Source: Epiperipatus broadwayi
Lineage: Eukaryota; Onychophora; Udeonychophora; Euonychophora; Peripatidae
Reading direction: 5' to 3'
Assembly (NCBI GenBank): GCA_028023455.1
Contig: JAQFVV010012394.1
Location: 31,402,885-31,466,884 of the forward strand
DNA length: 64,000 nucleotides
A program made the position numbers and the translations under genes. Positions 49,675 through 61,376 of the stretch are shown here, piece by piece (position 1 is the stretch's first letter; every line of letters starts with the position of its first letter). The notes under the pieces were generated by a model, which saw only the letters and a program-made list of their open reading frames with translations, had not been told where the DNA came from and did no database searches.

Positions 49675-49890
49675 TCTCTACATATAGTAGTGACACCAAG
49701 TGCAAGCCATAGTAATCAATAAATGCTGGAAGGTTTTTGCATCAAAATCCTTATTAATGCCTACTCATGGGGATGCTAGATAAGTTGGTCCTAGATAAGA
49801 ATTTTGATGCACAAAATTTCCAGCATTCATTGATTGCTATGGCTTGCTCTGGTTGAAAATACTATATGGAGGAGTTACTACTTATTTAAC
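49675..49890. repeat. Palindromic repeat family B, truncated copy
   Basis: CAAGTGCAAGCCATAGTAAT at 49696 onward is inverted at ATTGCTATGGCTTGCTCTGG near 49850, with AAATGCTGGAAGG against TTTCCAGCATT inside. Same family as 25.9 kb but the hammerhead-bearing centre has been lost. Confidence 0.65.
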
Positions 49891-51135
49891 AGCTTAGATA
49901 AGCATGGGAAATTATAGTCATGGGATGTTGTGGTTGTTTAATAGCACATGACTAACACTAACTGAATATTTATCTTACATCACTTTTGATTCTCTTGATA
50001 AAGTTTGAGCTTGACCTATTTTAATAAGACATGAATATTTATTAAAACTTCATAACAAGTTAATAATTATAGAATTACAATACAGAGAGTTTATAAAAAA
50101 ATTGCAAAATATTGAATTAAAATTTTTGTATGCCATCATAGTCATCTTTGTTCTTTTTTTCACATGCAAGCCTTAAAGAATATTATTGTCATTACGGATA
50201 ACAGTTCCAAGTGGTGGATATAATTTTTCAAAACTATACCTTATTTAAATTTATTTATATTCTGCAACGGCTGAACTTCGAAGGGAATGTCTTATCATAA
50301 ATGCAATTGAATAAGAAATCGGTTAAAAATGACACTAAACTAACTCTATTTATGATTTGTAAATGAAGGGAAAGTTGTTTGCTTTTTAAAAATAACAATA
50401 AGTAATACATTTTGACAAACGAAATTGTAAATTAATCTTTATGCTAAGAGAAGACATTGTTCCGAAATCTAAAAACGTTAATATTTAGTTACGTTTGTGC
50501 TTTAGCTATTTACTACTTTCATGCAAGTTAATATTAGTATACTCTATTTTAATTATCTCTCTTTTAATATAAAAAAAAAAATGTATATCATTACTATTTT
50601 CAATTAACTCATGAATTTTTATTTACTAATTCTACTATTCCAAATTAGTAATCCTGCAAATTAGAGCCTAAATTAACATTATAGGTTTTAGATACCATTA
50701 AGTGAGTGTTTTAGAGGGGAAAGGCTGGCAAAATTTATTGCACCGAGCAGTAAGATTTCTAGGACTGACAGTTATAAGTTTTTGAATCAATTTTTACTTA
50801 AGAAAAGCAAAACGAAATCTATTTTTTAATAGATCAAACATCACTTGGACCTCAGACACTGCATGACTTCCAGAATAATCGGACATGAAATAATTTATAT
50901 TTAACGAATATGTAATGTTTTAATACTTAATTAAAATATTAAGCATAAATACATTAAACTACAAATAATAATTATATTAACTACATTAATAGCCCATATA
51001 TATATATATAATGTAATCAAATAAATAAAAGTATGTAAATTAAGTTTTTATAACCACAACTTTAGTCTATTCCTAAAAAGGTTAAGTCACGTTTTATTAA
51101 ATGTTGAAATAAAATTTTATATACCAAAAATTAAT
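49890..51135. other. No gene recognised
   Basis: AT-rich with no protein-like frame. A short (AT)n lies at about 50997-51010. Confidence 0.4.
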
Positions 51136-51139
51136 ATAT

Positions 51140-51500
51140 ATATATGTGTGTAATAGGATGTGTTTCAGTGAAAAACTGATTGGTTCTTTCTCTAAGCAGC
51201 CTTCAATATCATCTTTAAATCCATGCATTTATGTATTGCACAGCAATGTAGTTTAACTATATATCACAAAAACATTAAATTGCTAACCAGCCTGAATTAC
51301 AATATATGAAATTGAATGTGACGATTTCTCCCTTCTATCATAAAATCTTGCAAACTATTTGAAAATGTGCTTCACTGACATGTACAGCTTGAATCATTTC
51401 AAATATGTAATATTAGCATGCTTTACATATTGGGATAAGGTACAAAATTCCTTGCCTCATTTGACATTGTAACTCATGATTTAAACATGCTATTGCCTTA
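51140..51500 (+). repeat. Dispersed repeat family C, longer copy
   Basis: GTTTCAGTGAAAAACTGATT and TTCTTTCTCTAAGCAGCC match 9840-9900 and the 34.2 kb inverted copy. ATCATAAAATCTTGCAAACT matches 33925-33945. Confidence 0.5.
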
Positions 51501-51627
51501 AATCTTTTATGGAAAATAGATAAACTATGACAATATACATGACATAAATTGATTCAAAATTGGCACTAGCTACCTTGGTTAAAATAACATATTTTCATTA
51601 AAATACACTGTATTCATATGTATATAA

Positions 51628-51745
51628 ATGTTAAATAACCTCCACACTTCAATAAAATACAAATGACTCCCAAGATGTATTTCATACTCAACCAGCACTC
51701 ATCAGTTGGCCCAAATCAACATCTCTCATATATTTTTATATATTA
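51628..51745 (-). ncRNA. Hammerhead repeat left of the Penelope-like element
   Basis: On the minus strand CTGATGA (51699-51705), stem II TGCT/AGTA with loop GGTTG, GAAA (51680-51683), stem III AT/AT with loop AC and triplet ATC form a hammerhead. CCAA/TTGG forms inner stem I. The following GAAGTGTGGAGGTTATTT is shared with the plus-strand copy at 53938-54085. Confidence 0.7.
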
Positions 51746-51792
51746 TTAAAAGCAATCAACATTTAGACAAACTCAATATCAGTAACAATATA

Positions 51793-52137
51793 TATTATAT
51801 GAGTATTTATCAATAATAAGTTATTATATTTTGATTTAGCGATAATTTTGACAACATCCACTTCAGATAAATAAAGTAATGATTTTGATTTACAAGTTTC
51901 AAGCTCATTCCACCCATAACTTTGACACTATCCATTTCAGACAAATACAGTAATGATTATCATTAACATTTCTTAAATTAGAGATTGTCTCTTACACAAT
52001 TATACACTTTAAATCTCAATATAGATTAATATATCTCATTACTTTACATAAAGCAGATGGTGTCAAAGTTGTGGGTGCAGTGAGTTTGACATTTGTAAAT
52101 CAAAATCTAATAATTTACTATTGATAAATACTCTTGT
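51793..52137. repeat. Palindromic repeat family D
   Basis: GAGTATTTATCAATAATAAG on the left is inverted as CTATTGATAAATACTC on the right, with TTTGATTT...TTTGACA(A/C)CATC blocks inside both arms. Single diverged arms occur at 16180 and 21055. It abuts the Penelope-like element. Confidence 0.65.
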
Positions 52138-52194
52138 ATATATATATAAAATACATATTTTGCGGGTTCATCCGTGTTAAAAACTTTTAATACC

Positions 52195-52242
52195 AATACA
52201 CTGACGTTTCGACTTGGTCACACAAGCCATCCACAGAGTTAT
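52195..52242 (-). ncRNA. Hammerhead-like motif in Penelope 3' region
   Basis: The minus strand has stem II GGCTTG/CAAGTC, then GAAACGTC (52203-52210 on plus as GACGTTTC), where ACGT is a two-pair stem III and GTC the cleavage triplet. ACT/AGT forms inner stem I. The first core segment reads CTGTGGAT instead of CTGANGA, so activity is doubtful. The mirrored copy is at 53812-53855 on the plus strand. Confidence 0.5.
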
Positions 52243-52330
52243 AAAAAGGTAGAAAGACGGTTGTAGAGGTGCTACAATCACTGGTTTGAATAAAACATTA
52301 AAAATCCCACCAATAGCAAAAATGTTAAAT

Positions 52331-53494
52331 TTAAGAATGTTTTTTAAAGAAATCTTTCCAAATAGGAGGAAGTTTGCACGTATCATCTCGCTTATTGATA
52401 CAATCTGGCCTTTTAAGTATCTCAATGGCTTCTCTGATTTTGCATTGGTAGAGATTATCACATCTGGATATGATCCTGGTACTAGAAAAATCTATTTTAT
52501 GACCTGAATCTATAGTATGGAGTGAGAGTGCTGATGATGATGAGTGTTGTTTAACTGCATTAGCATGCTCATCTCTCCTAACACTGATGCGACGATTACT
52601 CATACCTATGTAAGAAGCTTTACAATTTTTACATGAGATTTGATAGACACCATGAGATTCAAGAGGGATTGAATCCTTAGGTTTGGTTATTATATTGCTG
52701 ATCTTTTGATGAGCAGAAAATGCTGTATCTATATTATAGCGTTTTAATATACGTCCGATACTGTCTGTAGTTCCTTTTACATATGGAACACAAATCCTAA
52801 TAGCTGACTTATCATCTTTTTGTTTCCTATTTTGTCTATTTTGGGCTTGAAATAAGGCTTTTTTTATAAATTTGTAATTATAACTATTTGCTAATAAAAC
52901 ACTATTAATATGATTTATTTCTTCTTTCAGATGTGTGTCATCTGAAAGATTAATTGCTCTATTTAAAAGAGTTTTGGCTACAGAAACTATCTGAGTTGGG
53001 TGATGATGAGAATGTAAATGTAAATATCTGTCTGTGTGTGTATCCTTTCTGTAAATAGAAAAAGATAAGCTATTTGGTGTTCTGGTGACTAGAACATCAA
53101 GAAAAGGGAGTTTTCCATCAGACTCTGTCTCCATTGTAAATTTAATATGAGGATGCATATTATTTAAATGTAAGAAAAAATCATCTAATGTATTTTTTCC
53201 ATGTTGCCATATGACAAAAGTGTCATCTATGTATCTGAGCCAAATGAGAGGTTTTAAAGATGATGATTCTAAAGCACGAGTTTCTATATATTCCATGAAT
53301 AAATCAGCTATTACTCCTGAGATAGGTGAGCCCATAGGAGTACCAAAAACTTGTCTGTAATGCTGTCCATTGTATACAAAATATGTATTTAAGAGACAAT
53401 GTTTAATCAAAGCAATAATATGGTCTGGTAAATTGCAACGTTGTGAGATTATATTTAAAGCTTCATCAATTGGAATGTTTGTAAACAAAGACAC
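52331..53494 (-). CDS. Penelope-like reverse transcriptase with GIY-YIG endonuclease, N-terminally truncated
   Basis: An uninterrupted frame of 387 codons, plus a few more upstream (FDVVSLFTNIP, motif A) to the inverted junction. Motifs in order: SLFTNIP at residues 2-8; GTPMGSPISGVIADLFMEYI (motif B) near 50-70; LRYIDDTF (motif C catalytic Asp pair) near 85; LPFLDVLV near 125. After a linker of about 130 residues comes the GIY-YIG nuclease: GVYQISCKNCKASYIG then NRRISVRRDEH, with the two Tyr/Gly motifs, the Arg and a cysteine pair. The frame ends WKDFFKKHS. Penelope-like proteins reverse-transcribe element RNA at sites opened by the nuclease. The N-terminal RT region is missing, so this copy is not autonomous, but the domains present are intact and look recently active. 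Confidence 0.93.
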   Translation of the reverse strand: MSLFTNIPIDEALNIISQRCNLPDHIIALIKHCLLNTYFVYNGQHYRQVFGTPMGSPISGVIADLFMEYIETRALESSSLKPLIWLRYIDDTFVIWQHGKNTLDDFFLHLNNMHPHIKFTMETESDGKLPFLDVLVTRTPNSLSFSIYRKDTHTDRYLHLHSHHHPTQIVSVAKTLLNRAINLSDDTHLKEEINHINSVLLANSYNYKFIKKALFQAQNRQNRKQKDDKSAIRICVPYVKGTTDSIGRILKRYNIDTAFSAHQKISNIITKPKDSIPLESHGVYQISCKNCKASYIGMSNRRISVRRDEHANAVKQHSSSSALSLHTIDSGHKIDFSSTRIISRCDNLYQCKIREAIEILKRPDCINKRDDTCKLPPIWKDFFKKHS

Positions 53495-53503
53495 GACATC
53501 AAA

Positions 53504-53908
53504 ACACTCATCATCATCAGCACTCTCACTCCATACTATAGATTCAGGTCATAAAATAGATTTTTCTAGTACCAGGATCATATCCAGATGTGATAATCTC
53601 TACCAATGCAAAATCAGAGAAGCCATTGAGATACTTAAAAGGCCAGATTGTATCAATAAGCGAGATGATACGTGCAAACTTCCTCCTATTTGGAAAGATT
53701 TCTTTAAAAAACATTCTTAAATTTAACATTTTTGCTATTGGTGGGATTTTTAATGTTTTATTCAAACCAGTGATTGTAGCGCCTCTACAACTGTCTTTCT
53801 ACCTTTTTATAACTCTGTGGATGGCTTGTGTGACCAAGTCGAAACGTCAGTGTATTGGTATTAAAAGTTTTTAACACGGATGAACCCGCAAAATATGTAT
53901 TTTATATA
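53504..53908 (+). repeat. Inverted duplicate of the Penelope 3' end
   Basis: Same 405 bases as 52143-52547 in opposite orientation, including the open C-terminal coding segment HSSSSALSLHTIDSG to WKDFFKKHS. Only a few substitutions separate the arms (for example GTAGCGCC against GTAGCACC), two of them at CpG sites. The copy continues about 30 bases further (TTTAACCCGTGCAAATC) than the left arm. Confidence 0.9.
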
Positions 53909-53937
53909 TTTAACCCGTGCAAATCTTCGTTTTAACA

Positions 53938-54085
53938 TATATATATATATAAGAGATGGTGATCTGGGCCAACTGATGAGAACTAATTTAGAATGAAATG
54001 CATCTTTGGGTCATTTGTCATTTATTGTATCTTTATTTATATAATTTTAAAAGAATTTGCAGAAGTGTGAAGGCTATTTGATATA
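53938..54085 (+). ncRNA. Hammerhead repeat right of the Penelope-like element
   Basis: GGGCCAA, CTGATGA (53973-53979), a poorly paired stem II (AACT/AGAA), GAAA (53995-53998), stem III AT/AT with loop GC, and triplet ATC ending at 54004. Downstream AGAAGTGTGAAGGCTATTTG matches the left-side copy at 51628-51660 in opposite orientation. The pair therefore forms the outer arms of a palindrome around the element. Confidence 0.6.
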
Positions 54086-54089
54086 TTTG

Positions 54090-54525
54090 TAAAAGAATTA
54101 CACATGGAAAAGAGAAATATGAATAAGTCCATGTGTGTGTGTTTAATTTTAAAAAATCATATATATTAATCTTTAACTGAGGTATAAAGTGTATACAGAC
54201 AATATGTAAATGACATTGTCAAATGCATCTGCCTTATTTTTAATACTATCATACCAATGTTTCAGCTGTGTTATACTAATCATCAATTGAGAAATGAATG
54301 TTATGATATAATCATTGTAGGAGAACTGTAAACTTTGATGTACAATAACATTAATGTTTCAAAAAATAGGAAACAAAAATAGAAAATTTAAAAAATATAA
54401 AGATGGGAGTAAAATAATAATAGATTTAAAACAATAAAAAAATATCAGAAGCTATTCATATTTGTGAATTTAAAAAATTCCTCTGAATAATAGTTTACAT
54501 TTATTAGATGTTTTATGACACAATT
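54090..54525. other. No gene recognised
   Basis: AT-rich spacer between the young and old Penelope-like insertions. Confidence 0.4.
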
Positions 54526-54529
54526 AAAG

Positions 54530-55565
54530 TTTCTGAGGACCTCAATGGCTTCTCTGATTTTTTTGATGGAGAGTGTTACATTTCAGTAGGATCCTGGTTT
54601 TTGAATATATATAACCAGTATCCGTAACATGAAATGTGAATTCTGCTCATGAATAGTGCTGCTTAACTGCACCAGCATGTTCATCTTTCCTAGAATTGCT
54701 GCAATGATTTCTCATATATGGGTAAGAGACATCACAAACTCCACATGTAATTTCATAAATTCCATGAATCTAAAGAAAAAATGAGATATTTTTTTGAGTT
54801 CTTGGTTAGAAGTATACAATGTTTATTATAGTAATTTAAAATATGTTAAATACTATCTGAAATTTTTCTTATATAAGAAATGCAGTCTCTAATTATAATA
54901 TAAAAAAAACAGCACATACCACTAAACAAAAATTAATAATATTCTATTCAAGTCTAATGACCCAAGGTCCATGAAGTTGATGAAATGTTATTTGGACATT
55001 ATGCACTTCTCATGTATATGTGAAAGATCATTGCATTAGTGCTAGGAGTGATTAATGTGTAAATTCAGTTAAGTATCACTCATCATACCAGAATTCCCAT
55101 TCCATGCTAAAGATACTGGTGATAATATAGATTTCTCAGTCATCAGAATATTTTCAAGATGTGACACTCTCCACCAAAAAAGTTAAGAGAAACCATTGAA
55201 ATCCTTAAAAATCCAGATTATGTCAATAAATATGATGATGCATGTAAAATATCTTGCATTTTAATGATTTTTTAATCCATAAATCTGAATATCTTCTGAT
55301 TTATTTGTATTATTTTTTCATCTATTTTCATTCCACTCCGACTTTTATATTTTTAAAATTTTCTATTTCCTGTTTTTATTGGTTGAACCTTTAAACTGTT
55401 TACATATAATATTTACAGAACTGCTACAATATTCTTATAATAACATTTATTACCTAGATAATGTTCAGTGAAACCTAACTGAAAAGTTAGTATGATTGTA
55501 CTCTAAAACTTACATGGACAAACCTGGATAGAGTGTCATTTATATCTGCATCCTATGAAATCTTC
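54530..55565. pseudogene. Older Penelope-like relic with the same inverted layout
   Basis: 54530-54777 (minus) aligns with 52420-52660 of the young element, covering the end of the GIY-YIG region. 55078-55265 (plus) aligns with 53530-53690 (SRCDTLHQ...ETIEILKNPDYVNKYDDACK with frameshift). 55540-55565 (GAAATCTTCATTTTAACATA) matches the extreme 3' end at 53920-53940. The two parts face away from each other across about 300 bases with no RT. Divergence is high. Confidence 0.7.
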
Positions 55566-55569
55566 ATTT

Positions 55570-57780
55570 TAACATATATATAATAACCATTTATTATCAA
55601 ATTAAAATAGCACCAGCAACCAATTTACCTGTAATTTTCAATACCAATTGTGACATCATCCAAAATATCGATTGATCAGTTCCCACAATGCAATTGGTTA
55701 TGAGAGAAAATGTTTCTAATTATCTTCTTTGTGTATTATTGCCACCCTTCCAACATAATTCCAAAAATCATTTTTTCATAAAGGCCAAACTAAATATCAT
55801 TTAAAAGAATATTTGACAGCATAATATTAAGGTTACATTGGAAGGACAGCATGAGCTTATGCAAATAATGAGAAATGTTGACGTTGTGAATAAATAGTAA
55901 TGGGAGAGATGATTGGCTGCTGCTTTTAGCATAATATTTCATACGTTGTGCACACAAGCTACCTAAAATTTGATTGGCTGATTTATTTAAATTTAATTCG
56001 AAGTGGGAAATTTATATTTTTATTTTTTTGTTTTTTATCATTTGATTTTAAATTTATCTTTTAGCTCTATGTATTGCAAACGTTATGCACATTTGTTTTG
56101 GTTTATGTATATACATAATAATCGCATTAAGATTGTTGAGTTTAAACATTTAGCAAATATATATAAAAATATTAAGCATTTTCATTATTTAAATTGACTA
56201 TTTTCTTAAGTTGACTAAAAGTTAAAAAATGATTAAATAATTACAATAAACATTTAAAAATCATTTTAAAAGTGAATATTTAAATTAAGTTTTGTTTTTA
56301 AATAAAATGTATTATTATTTTTAAATGAAGTTTGAAAAGATTATGCTAAATAAAAAGACAAAAACTGAATTCTATTTTTGTTTTCAGTTTTATATAATAA
56401 AAAATTTGCATGAGTATTTTTTCCAAGGATATAAATTTGTTTATGAATTAATAAATAATATTAAAGTATTAAAAATATTTTTTTATCACATTGACTGCCA
56501 AGGGATATCCAAGTGAACTATTTCTAGACTTAAATATGTTTAGTACATTTTAAATTAGTTTTTATAATAATAATAATAAATGGCTTTCTTGCGTGGGAAT
56601 TCATAAAAAGTTTGAGATCTAGGAATATTCAAGCTGGCTGCAATCCATGTATGTTGGTTACTTTACTTCTGACTTAAATGATTCAGAGTCATTCTTTTAA
56701 TAATATATATTTATTATCTATATTATAATAAAGTTTTAGGCTCCTGTGTGATTTACATCAATGTGATAGTAGTTGGTTTAAGAAGTAAAATTTCTAGACC
56801 AACACTTTTAGTAATTAAAAGATACATAACTTTTGAGAATGTAGCAATTCAATAATATCTCAAAATGAAAATTCTTCATGGAAATCTAACTATAAGATAT
56901 CTTATAAAAATTCACACTATATGAACTGTAAGTTTTTATTGTTTATGAATAAATATATTCATAGCTATACTGATTTATAATATTTTTTTATTTATTAATG
57001 TATTATAAAACTTTTACATATAAAAAATAGTACCTTAAACAATGTGCATTAATACTTTATTGACATACACATTACCTTAGATTAGCACATCAGGTGCCCT
57101 TTGCTGTGAATAATTTTACTTTAATGTCATTAGAACATTTTGTATGCCAATAACTGTAGTGCAATCTTGTAAATAATTCCAAATAATTAATAAAAGCTAT
57201 GTATTTCAATTTTTGTTTTTATTACTAGATGGCAGAGTTATCAGTAAAAAATAAAAGTCTATATTTAAAGATTAAATTGCAGAATTCATATTGCACAAAA
57301 TACTATTTGTTCATAATTTATTTGTTAAGTAAAAATTATTGTAAATGGAAAGTTTGAGTTTACCATTTGTTGTCAATCATTTGAAAAGTATTTTTATATA
57401 AAAATTAAAATATATTTTTATAAATATATGATGGTTATAGAAATTTAAAACATATCTTGGAGGGGGGGGGGGTTACATTATTTTAGATAATGTAAAAAAT
57501 AAGCTCTAGTTTTTTTTATTTCCTTAAATAAATTTATAGTTTTTACAAATTAATAACTTTTTTAATTATGTTTAATAATTTTAATAAGAATTTTGTGGAA
57601 AATCAGTTTTATTTGCCAACAGTATTATTTAAATTGAGTGCTACATATATAATAAGTTAATAAATAAATAAATCATATATACCAGCTATATATAGTAATA
57701 ACAATTATATATAAATAATATTTTTAACATTATTCCCAATTTTATAACATTTTGCAAAGAAAGAGTTAAATCAAAAATAA
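55570..57780. other. AT-rich, no gene seen
   Basis: No protein-like frame. A run of ten G lies near 57463-57472. Short ATA arrays lie near 56566 and 57660. Confidence 0.4.
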
Positions 57781-57781
57781 T

Positions 57782-57924
57782 CAAACTTAATTAAGCAGAT
57801 ATTTTATCCAGTGTTGTGCTTGCAATTATATTTCATTCCAATATCAGCCTTTCAAGCTAATTGAGAAGGCGCATGCTCAATTAGCTTGAAAGGCTGATAT
57901 TGGAATGAAACAAACTTAATTAAG
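57782..57924. repeat. Perfect 35 bp hairpin flanked by 14 bp direct repeats
   Basis: Arms 57831-57865 and 57876-57910 are perfect inverted repeats with a 10-base loop AAGGCGCATG. CAAACTTAATTAAG occurs at 57782-57795 and 57911-57924. The layout parallels the hairpin insertion at 14455-14565. Confidence 0.75.
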
Positions 57925-58385
57925 AAAAAAATAGAATTTAATTTCAAAATAATTACAGTGCAGAAAAATGTTTCATTTATTAATAAATAAAAAAAACTAT
58001 TGGAATTAATAATAAAAAATATCATTTCTAATAAATACAATCTTGAAATAGTGAAAAGTAAGTAAATCAAAGATGATCAACCTGAAGGTAATAATAGTGA
58101 TTTAAAATTCACATTTACAAAAAAAAAAACATATACACAACCCAAATTATATATTTATAATTAAATTAAATAAATATTTTTAAAGAATAAATAAATAAAA
58201 TATCTTTATTAATTTATCAAAGCAATGGGTATTTTATTTATTTATTTATTTATAAAATATTTTGTATTTATTTATAAAAAAAAAGTATAAAAATCTTAAA
58301 ACCTTAGTAGTTTAATCACAAAATACCTGAAACATTTTTAAATATATAAATGACAGAACTCATATTCCATAATATATATTTATTA
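57925..58385. other. AT-rich, no gene seen
   Basis: Low-complexity TTTA/AAAT-rich DNA with no feature. Confidence 0.4.
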
Positions 58386-59417
58386 TAATGGTCGGGGAAG
58401 GATGAGATCTTACCGTATCTACCGTACAGGGCACCACCAGGCTATTTGAACCTAGAAAATTTATATAGTATGCAGATATGTAGTGTTAAGTTCTGATTTT
58501 TACATATATTTTATTTCAACCATTATCCACAGTCACTAGCTCACAGAGAACCAGAGATAATGTATATACAAAATAAATAAAAGAAGCCACTTCCAGTAAT
58601 AACACACACAGACATTTATTAAACATATATAAAATTTAGAATTATTATTTTAGTATAACTTTAATTAATTTTTTTTTCTATAAAACATTATAACTTTATT
58701 TTAGTTTTAATTTACAATTTAACTTTTATTTTAGATGTTCACACAGATGAATTTAATAATATTTTATTTGAGTGTCGAGTATGAATAGACTACATAGATT
58801 GCATTTGAAAAAAAAAATTATCCCTGATTTAATTCTAGGCCAAAAGTTCGCAATCAAACCAACACCAATCTATTTGATATATTGACATATTCAATGCAGC
58901 ATGAATATGACAGAACAATACCATACTATCAGGAATGCACATATTGAACAGCATGGTTATAGAGAAGAAATTGTCTCTCATCCAGTACAGGAATGTGACA
59001 TCTGTCTGACAAGAAGAACAATAAAAAAACTCCATAGGAAGGGATTGCAGTCCTTTTTGCCATCTTACTAAGGGGTGATCCAAGGAGCATGGAATATGTC
59101 TGCTTCCGATGGTCAGTACGAAATGGGACTTATTTTGCCCAAGTGTGGTGTATAATGTGATCCTGCACATAGTAGATCTTCATGCTACATTTACTAATTA
59201 CACCAATACATCCAATCTAGTGACCCAATTTAACTATGAAACAAATAACCCAAGATTAACCCTCCCTTAATTAAACTAATATAACTTTACAAATCTATGC
59301 AGCCATACATGCCTGACTTAAATTTAACATTTATTAAAAGTTGTTTAATAAAAAAAATCCTAATAAAAACTTAAAAGAATGAAAAACATAACTTAATAAA
59401 AATGATATATAAATATG
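58386..59417 (-). repeat. LTR-like element L1, partial inverted copy
   Basis: Minus-strand copy of the 3' half of L1. It starts TATAATGGTCGGGG, then ACAGGGCACCACCAGG, with CGAGTATGAATAGACTACAT in the middle. It runs to about 59345, then a 70-base stretch of other sequence to the plus-oriented copy at 59418. Confidence 0.65.
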
Positions 59418-61376
59418 TCGTTACATTAATTTAAAATAAAAACTTAAAAGTTCGCAAATAAAAGTAAAAAATTAAATGCTAAAATTAAAATGTTTGTTAA
59501 ACGTATATACATTCGCACAGATGCCAAACTTTAAAAATATTTTTTTTTAAAAAACAAATAAATAAGTATTTGAACGTACTTTTTTATAAAAAAAAGTACA
59601 AGATTTAAAAATAAAAACAGGTATTAATTAATTCTTGTAATCTGTAAATGGAAATGATTGTCCTTGGGCTCTTGTATAATTAAAATGATCTGATGAAAGA
59701 TAGATAGGAAAATAAAGAGAAATTAGCTTTACCAATGGAAGCACTAAGCCTTGGCTCAGACCCTAATGAAAGTGATGGATTAGTGATGTTTTGTTGATTG
59801 AATCTGTGTGGATAATATAAAAAGGGAAATACAGTTTTTTGGACAGTTCCAGCGTTTTGTATTTGAGAGATGTGGTCGGACGCACATATCACACTCTATA
59901 AAAAAAAATGAAAAGACTGTGATACTTTGAACCAACTATTGCCATCTCCAGAACATTATCTTCCAATGGAGGCATCATGGGAATTAAAAGCAGAAACCTG
60001 GACTCTTCTACTGTAAGCTATATTGACATGAACTCTAAATTTAAAAATAATTAAGAACTTTCGTTCAAGCTTATGAACTTCTATCTGACTTTTTTAAGTT
60101 TAAAATCAAATTAATAATGTTTAATTTTATATGTTTTCTGATTGATAAAAATCATTTCCATTTTTTTTTCTTATTGTATAAATTATTTATTGTTTAAATT
60201 TTAAACGATGAAATTTAGGTTGGGTATAGACGTTGCATAGATTCGTTAGCGGTTGATTATGTTGAAGTTTTCACATTTGATCAGAATATATAGGTCAACG
60301 ATGTTAATGTGGGCAGGCCTTGTGTATTCCCTTTTGCAATTGATGTTATCGATGATTTTGTATTTTGATCGATTGTGTTTAATTTGGATGTTTTTGACCG
60401 TGGAATCTGTGCAGCTGATCTATACTCAACATTTTAAAACAAATTTATAAAAATAATCTGTGTGAACATATTTAAATGTTAAATTTAAGTCAGGCGTGAA
60501 TGGCTATATAGTTTTGTAAAGTTATATTAAGGGAGGGTAATCTTAGGTTATTCATTTCGTAGTTGAATTGGTTCAATGGATTGGATATATTTGTGTAATT
60601 GTAGATGTAGTATGAGATCTGCTACATGCAGGATTATATATATATATGCCACACACCTTCTGTTTGCCTATGGATGGGTTTGTAAGATGGCAAAGGACCG
60701 CAGTCCATTCCTATGGAGTTTTATGTTTATTGTTCTACTCACCAACAGATGTCGCATTCCTGGTTGGTAGAGAGACAATTTTTTCTCTAATTCTACTTGC
60801 TGTTCAGATGTACATTCCTGACAGTATAGTATTTTGTGTTGTCATATTTTCATGCTACATTAAATACATAAATGTATCAGATGGATTGGTGCCGATTTGA
60901 TTGCAAAATTTGTTGCCTAAGGTTAAATCAGGGAAGAATATTTTCTTTTCAAATGCAGATCTATGGAGTCTATTCATCCTCGACTCACTAAATAAATATT
61001 AAACTCATGGTTGTAATTTACTTAAATGTAAAACTAAAGATTAATAGGAAAATCTAAAATGTTGAATTTATTCCTCAAAATTTAAATGTTATTTTATATG
61101 TGTGTAAATAAATATTTTTATGTGTTAATTTTTGGCAGTGGCTTTTATTTATTTATATTTAAGATATAAATTAAGATATAGATTTTTATCTCTGCGTCTC
61201 CACTGAGCTAGTGATTTGGGATAACGATCTGAATATTTAAATAAAGTGGAATCTTAACAGCACGTATCTGCCTACTCTATAAATTTTTCTAGGTTTAAAT
61301 GCCTAGATGGTGCTCTGTAGAGCAGATATCGTAGTTTGAGGTTAGATTCGATCTTCACTTCATTTCAATCGTTATA
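59418..61376 (+). repeat. LTR-like element L1, tandem unit 1
   Basis: Plus-oriented, from TCGTTACATTAATTTAAAAT to CAATCGTTATAC. It resembles the 39.8 kb copy but with many substitutions and length changes. The terminal first bases are lost in the junction. Short frames in it (for example 59680-59892 minus) persist in unit 2 only because the units are nearly identical. Confidence 0.7.

Larger units (their letters stand above)
52143..53940 (-). mobile_element. Penelope-like element with inverted partial copy at its 5' side
   Basis: A minus-strand element that encodes RT plus GIY-YIG and is 5'-truncated at about 53505. There it joins an inverted (plus-strand) copy of its own last 405 bases (53504-53908), which mirrors 52143-52547. 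The arms differ at only a few positions. The junction falls at CATCATCATCAG, a microhomology. The 3' region holds a hammerhead-like motif in both arms. Partial inverted copies at the 5' side are a known feature of Penelope-like elements. Confidence 0.88.

Noticed and set aside
52530-52545. CTGATGATGATGAG as another hammerhead core
   Set aside because: It is antisense to the Ser-rich codons of the Penelope coding region, with no GAAA segment or pairing stems nearby.
53370-53720. 116-codon plus-strand frame as a separate gene
   Set aside because: Its last 70 residues are the Penelope C-terminus in the inverted arm; the first part is antisense to the RT frame.
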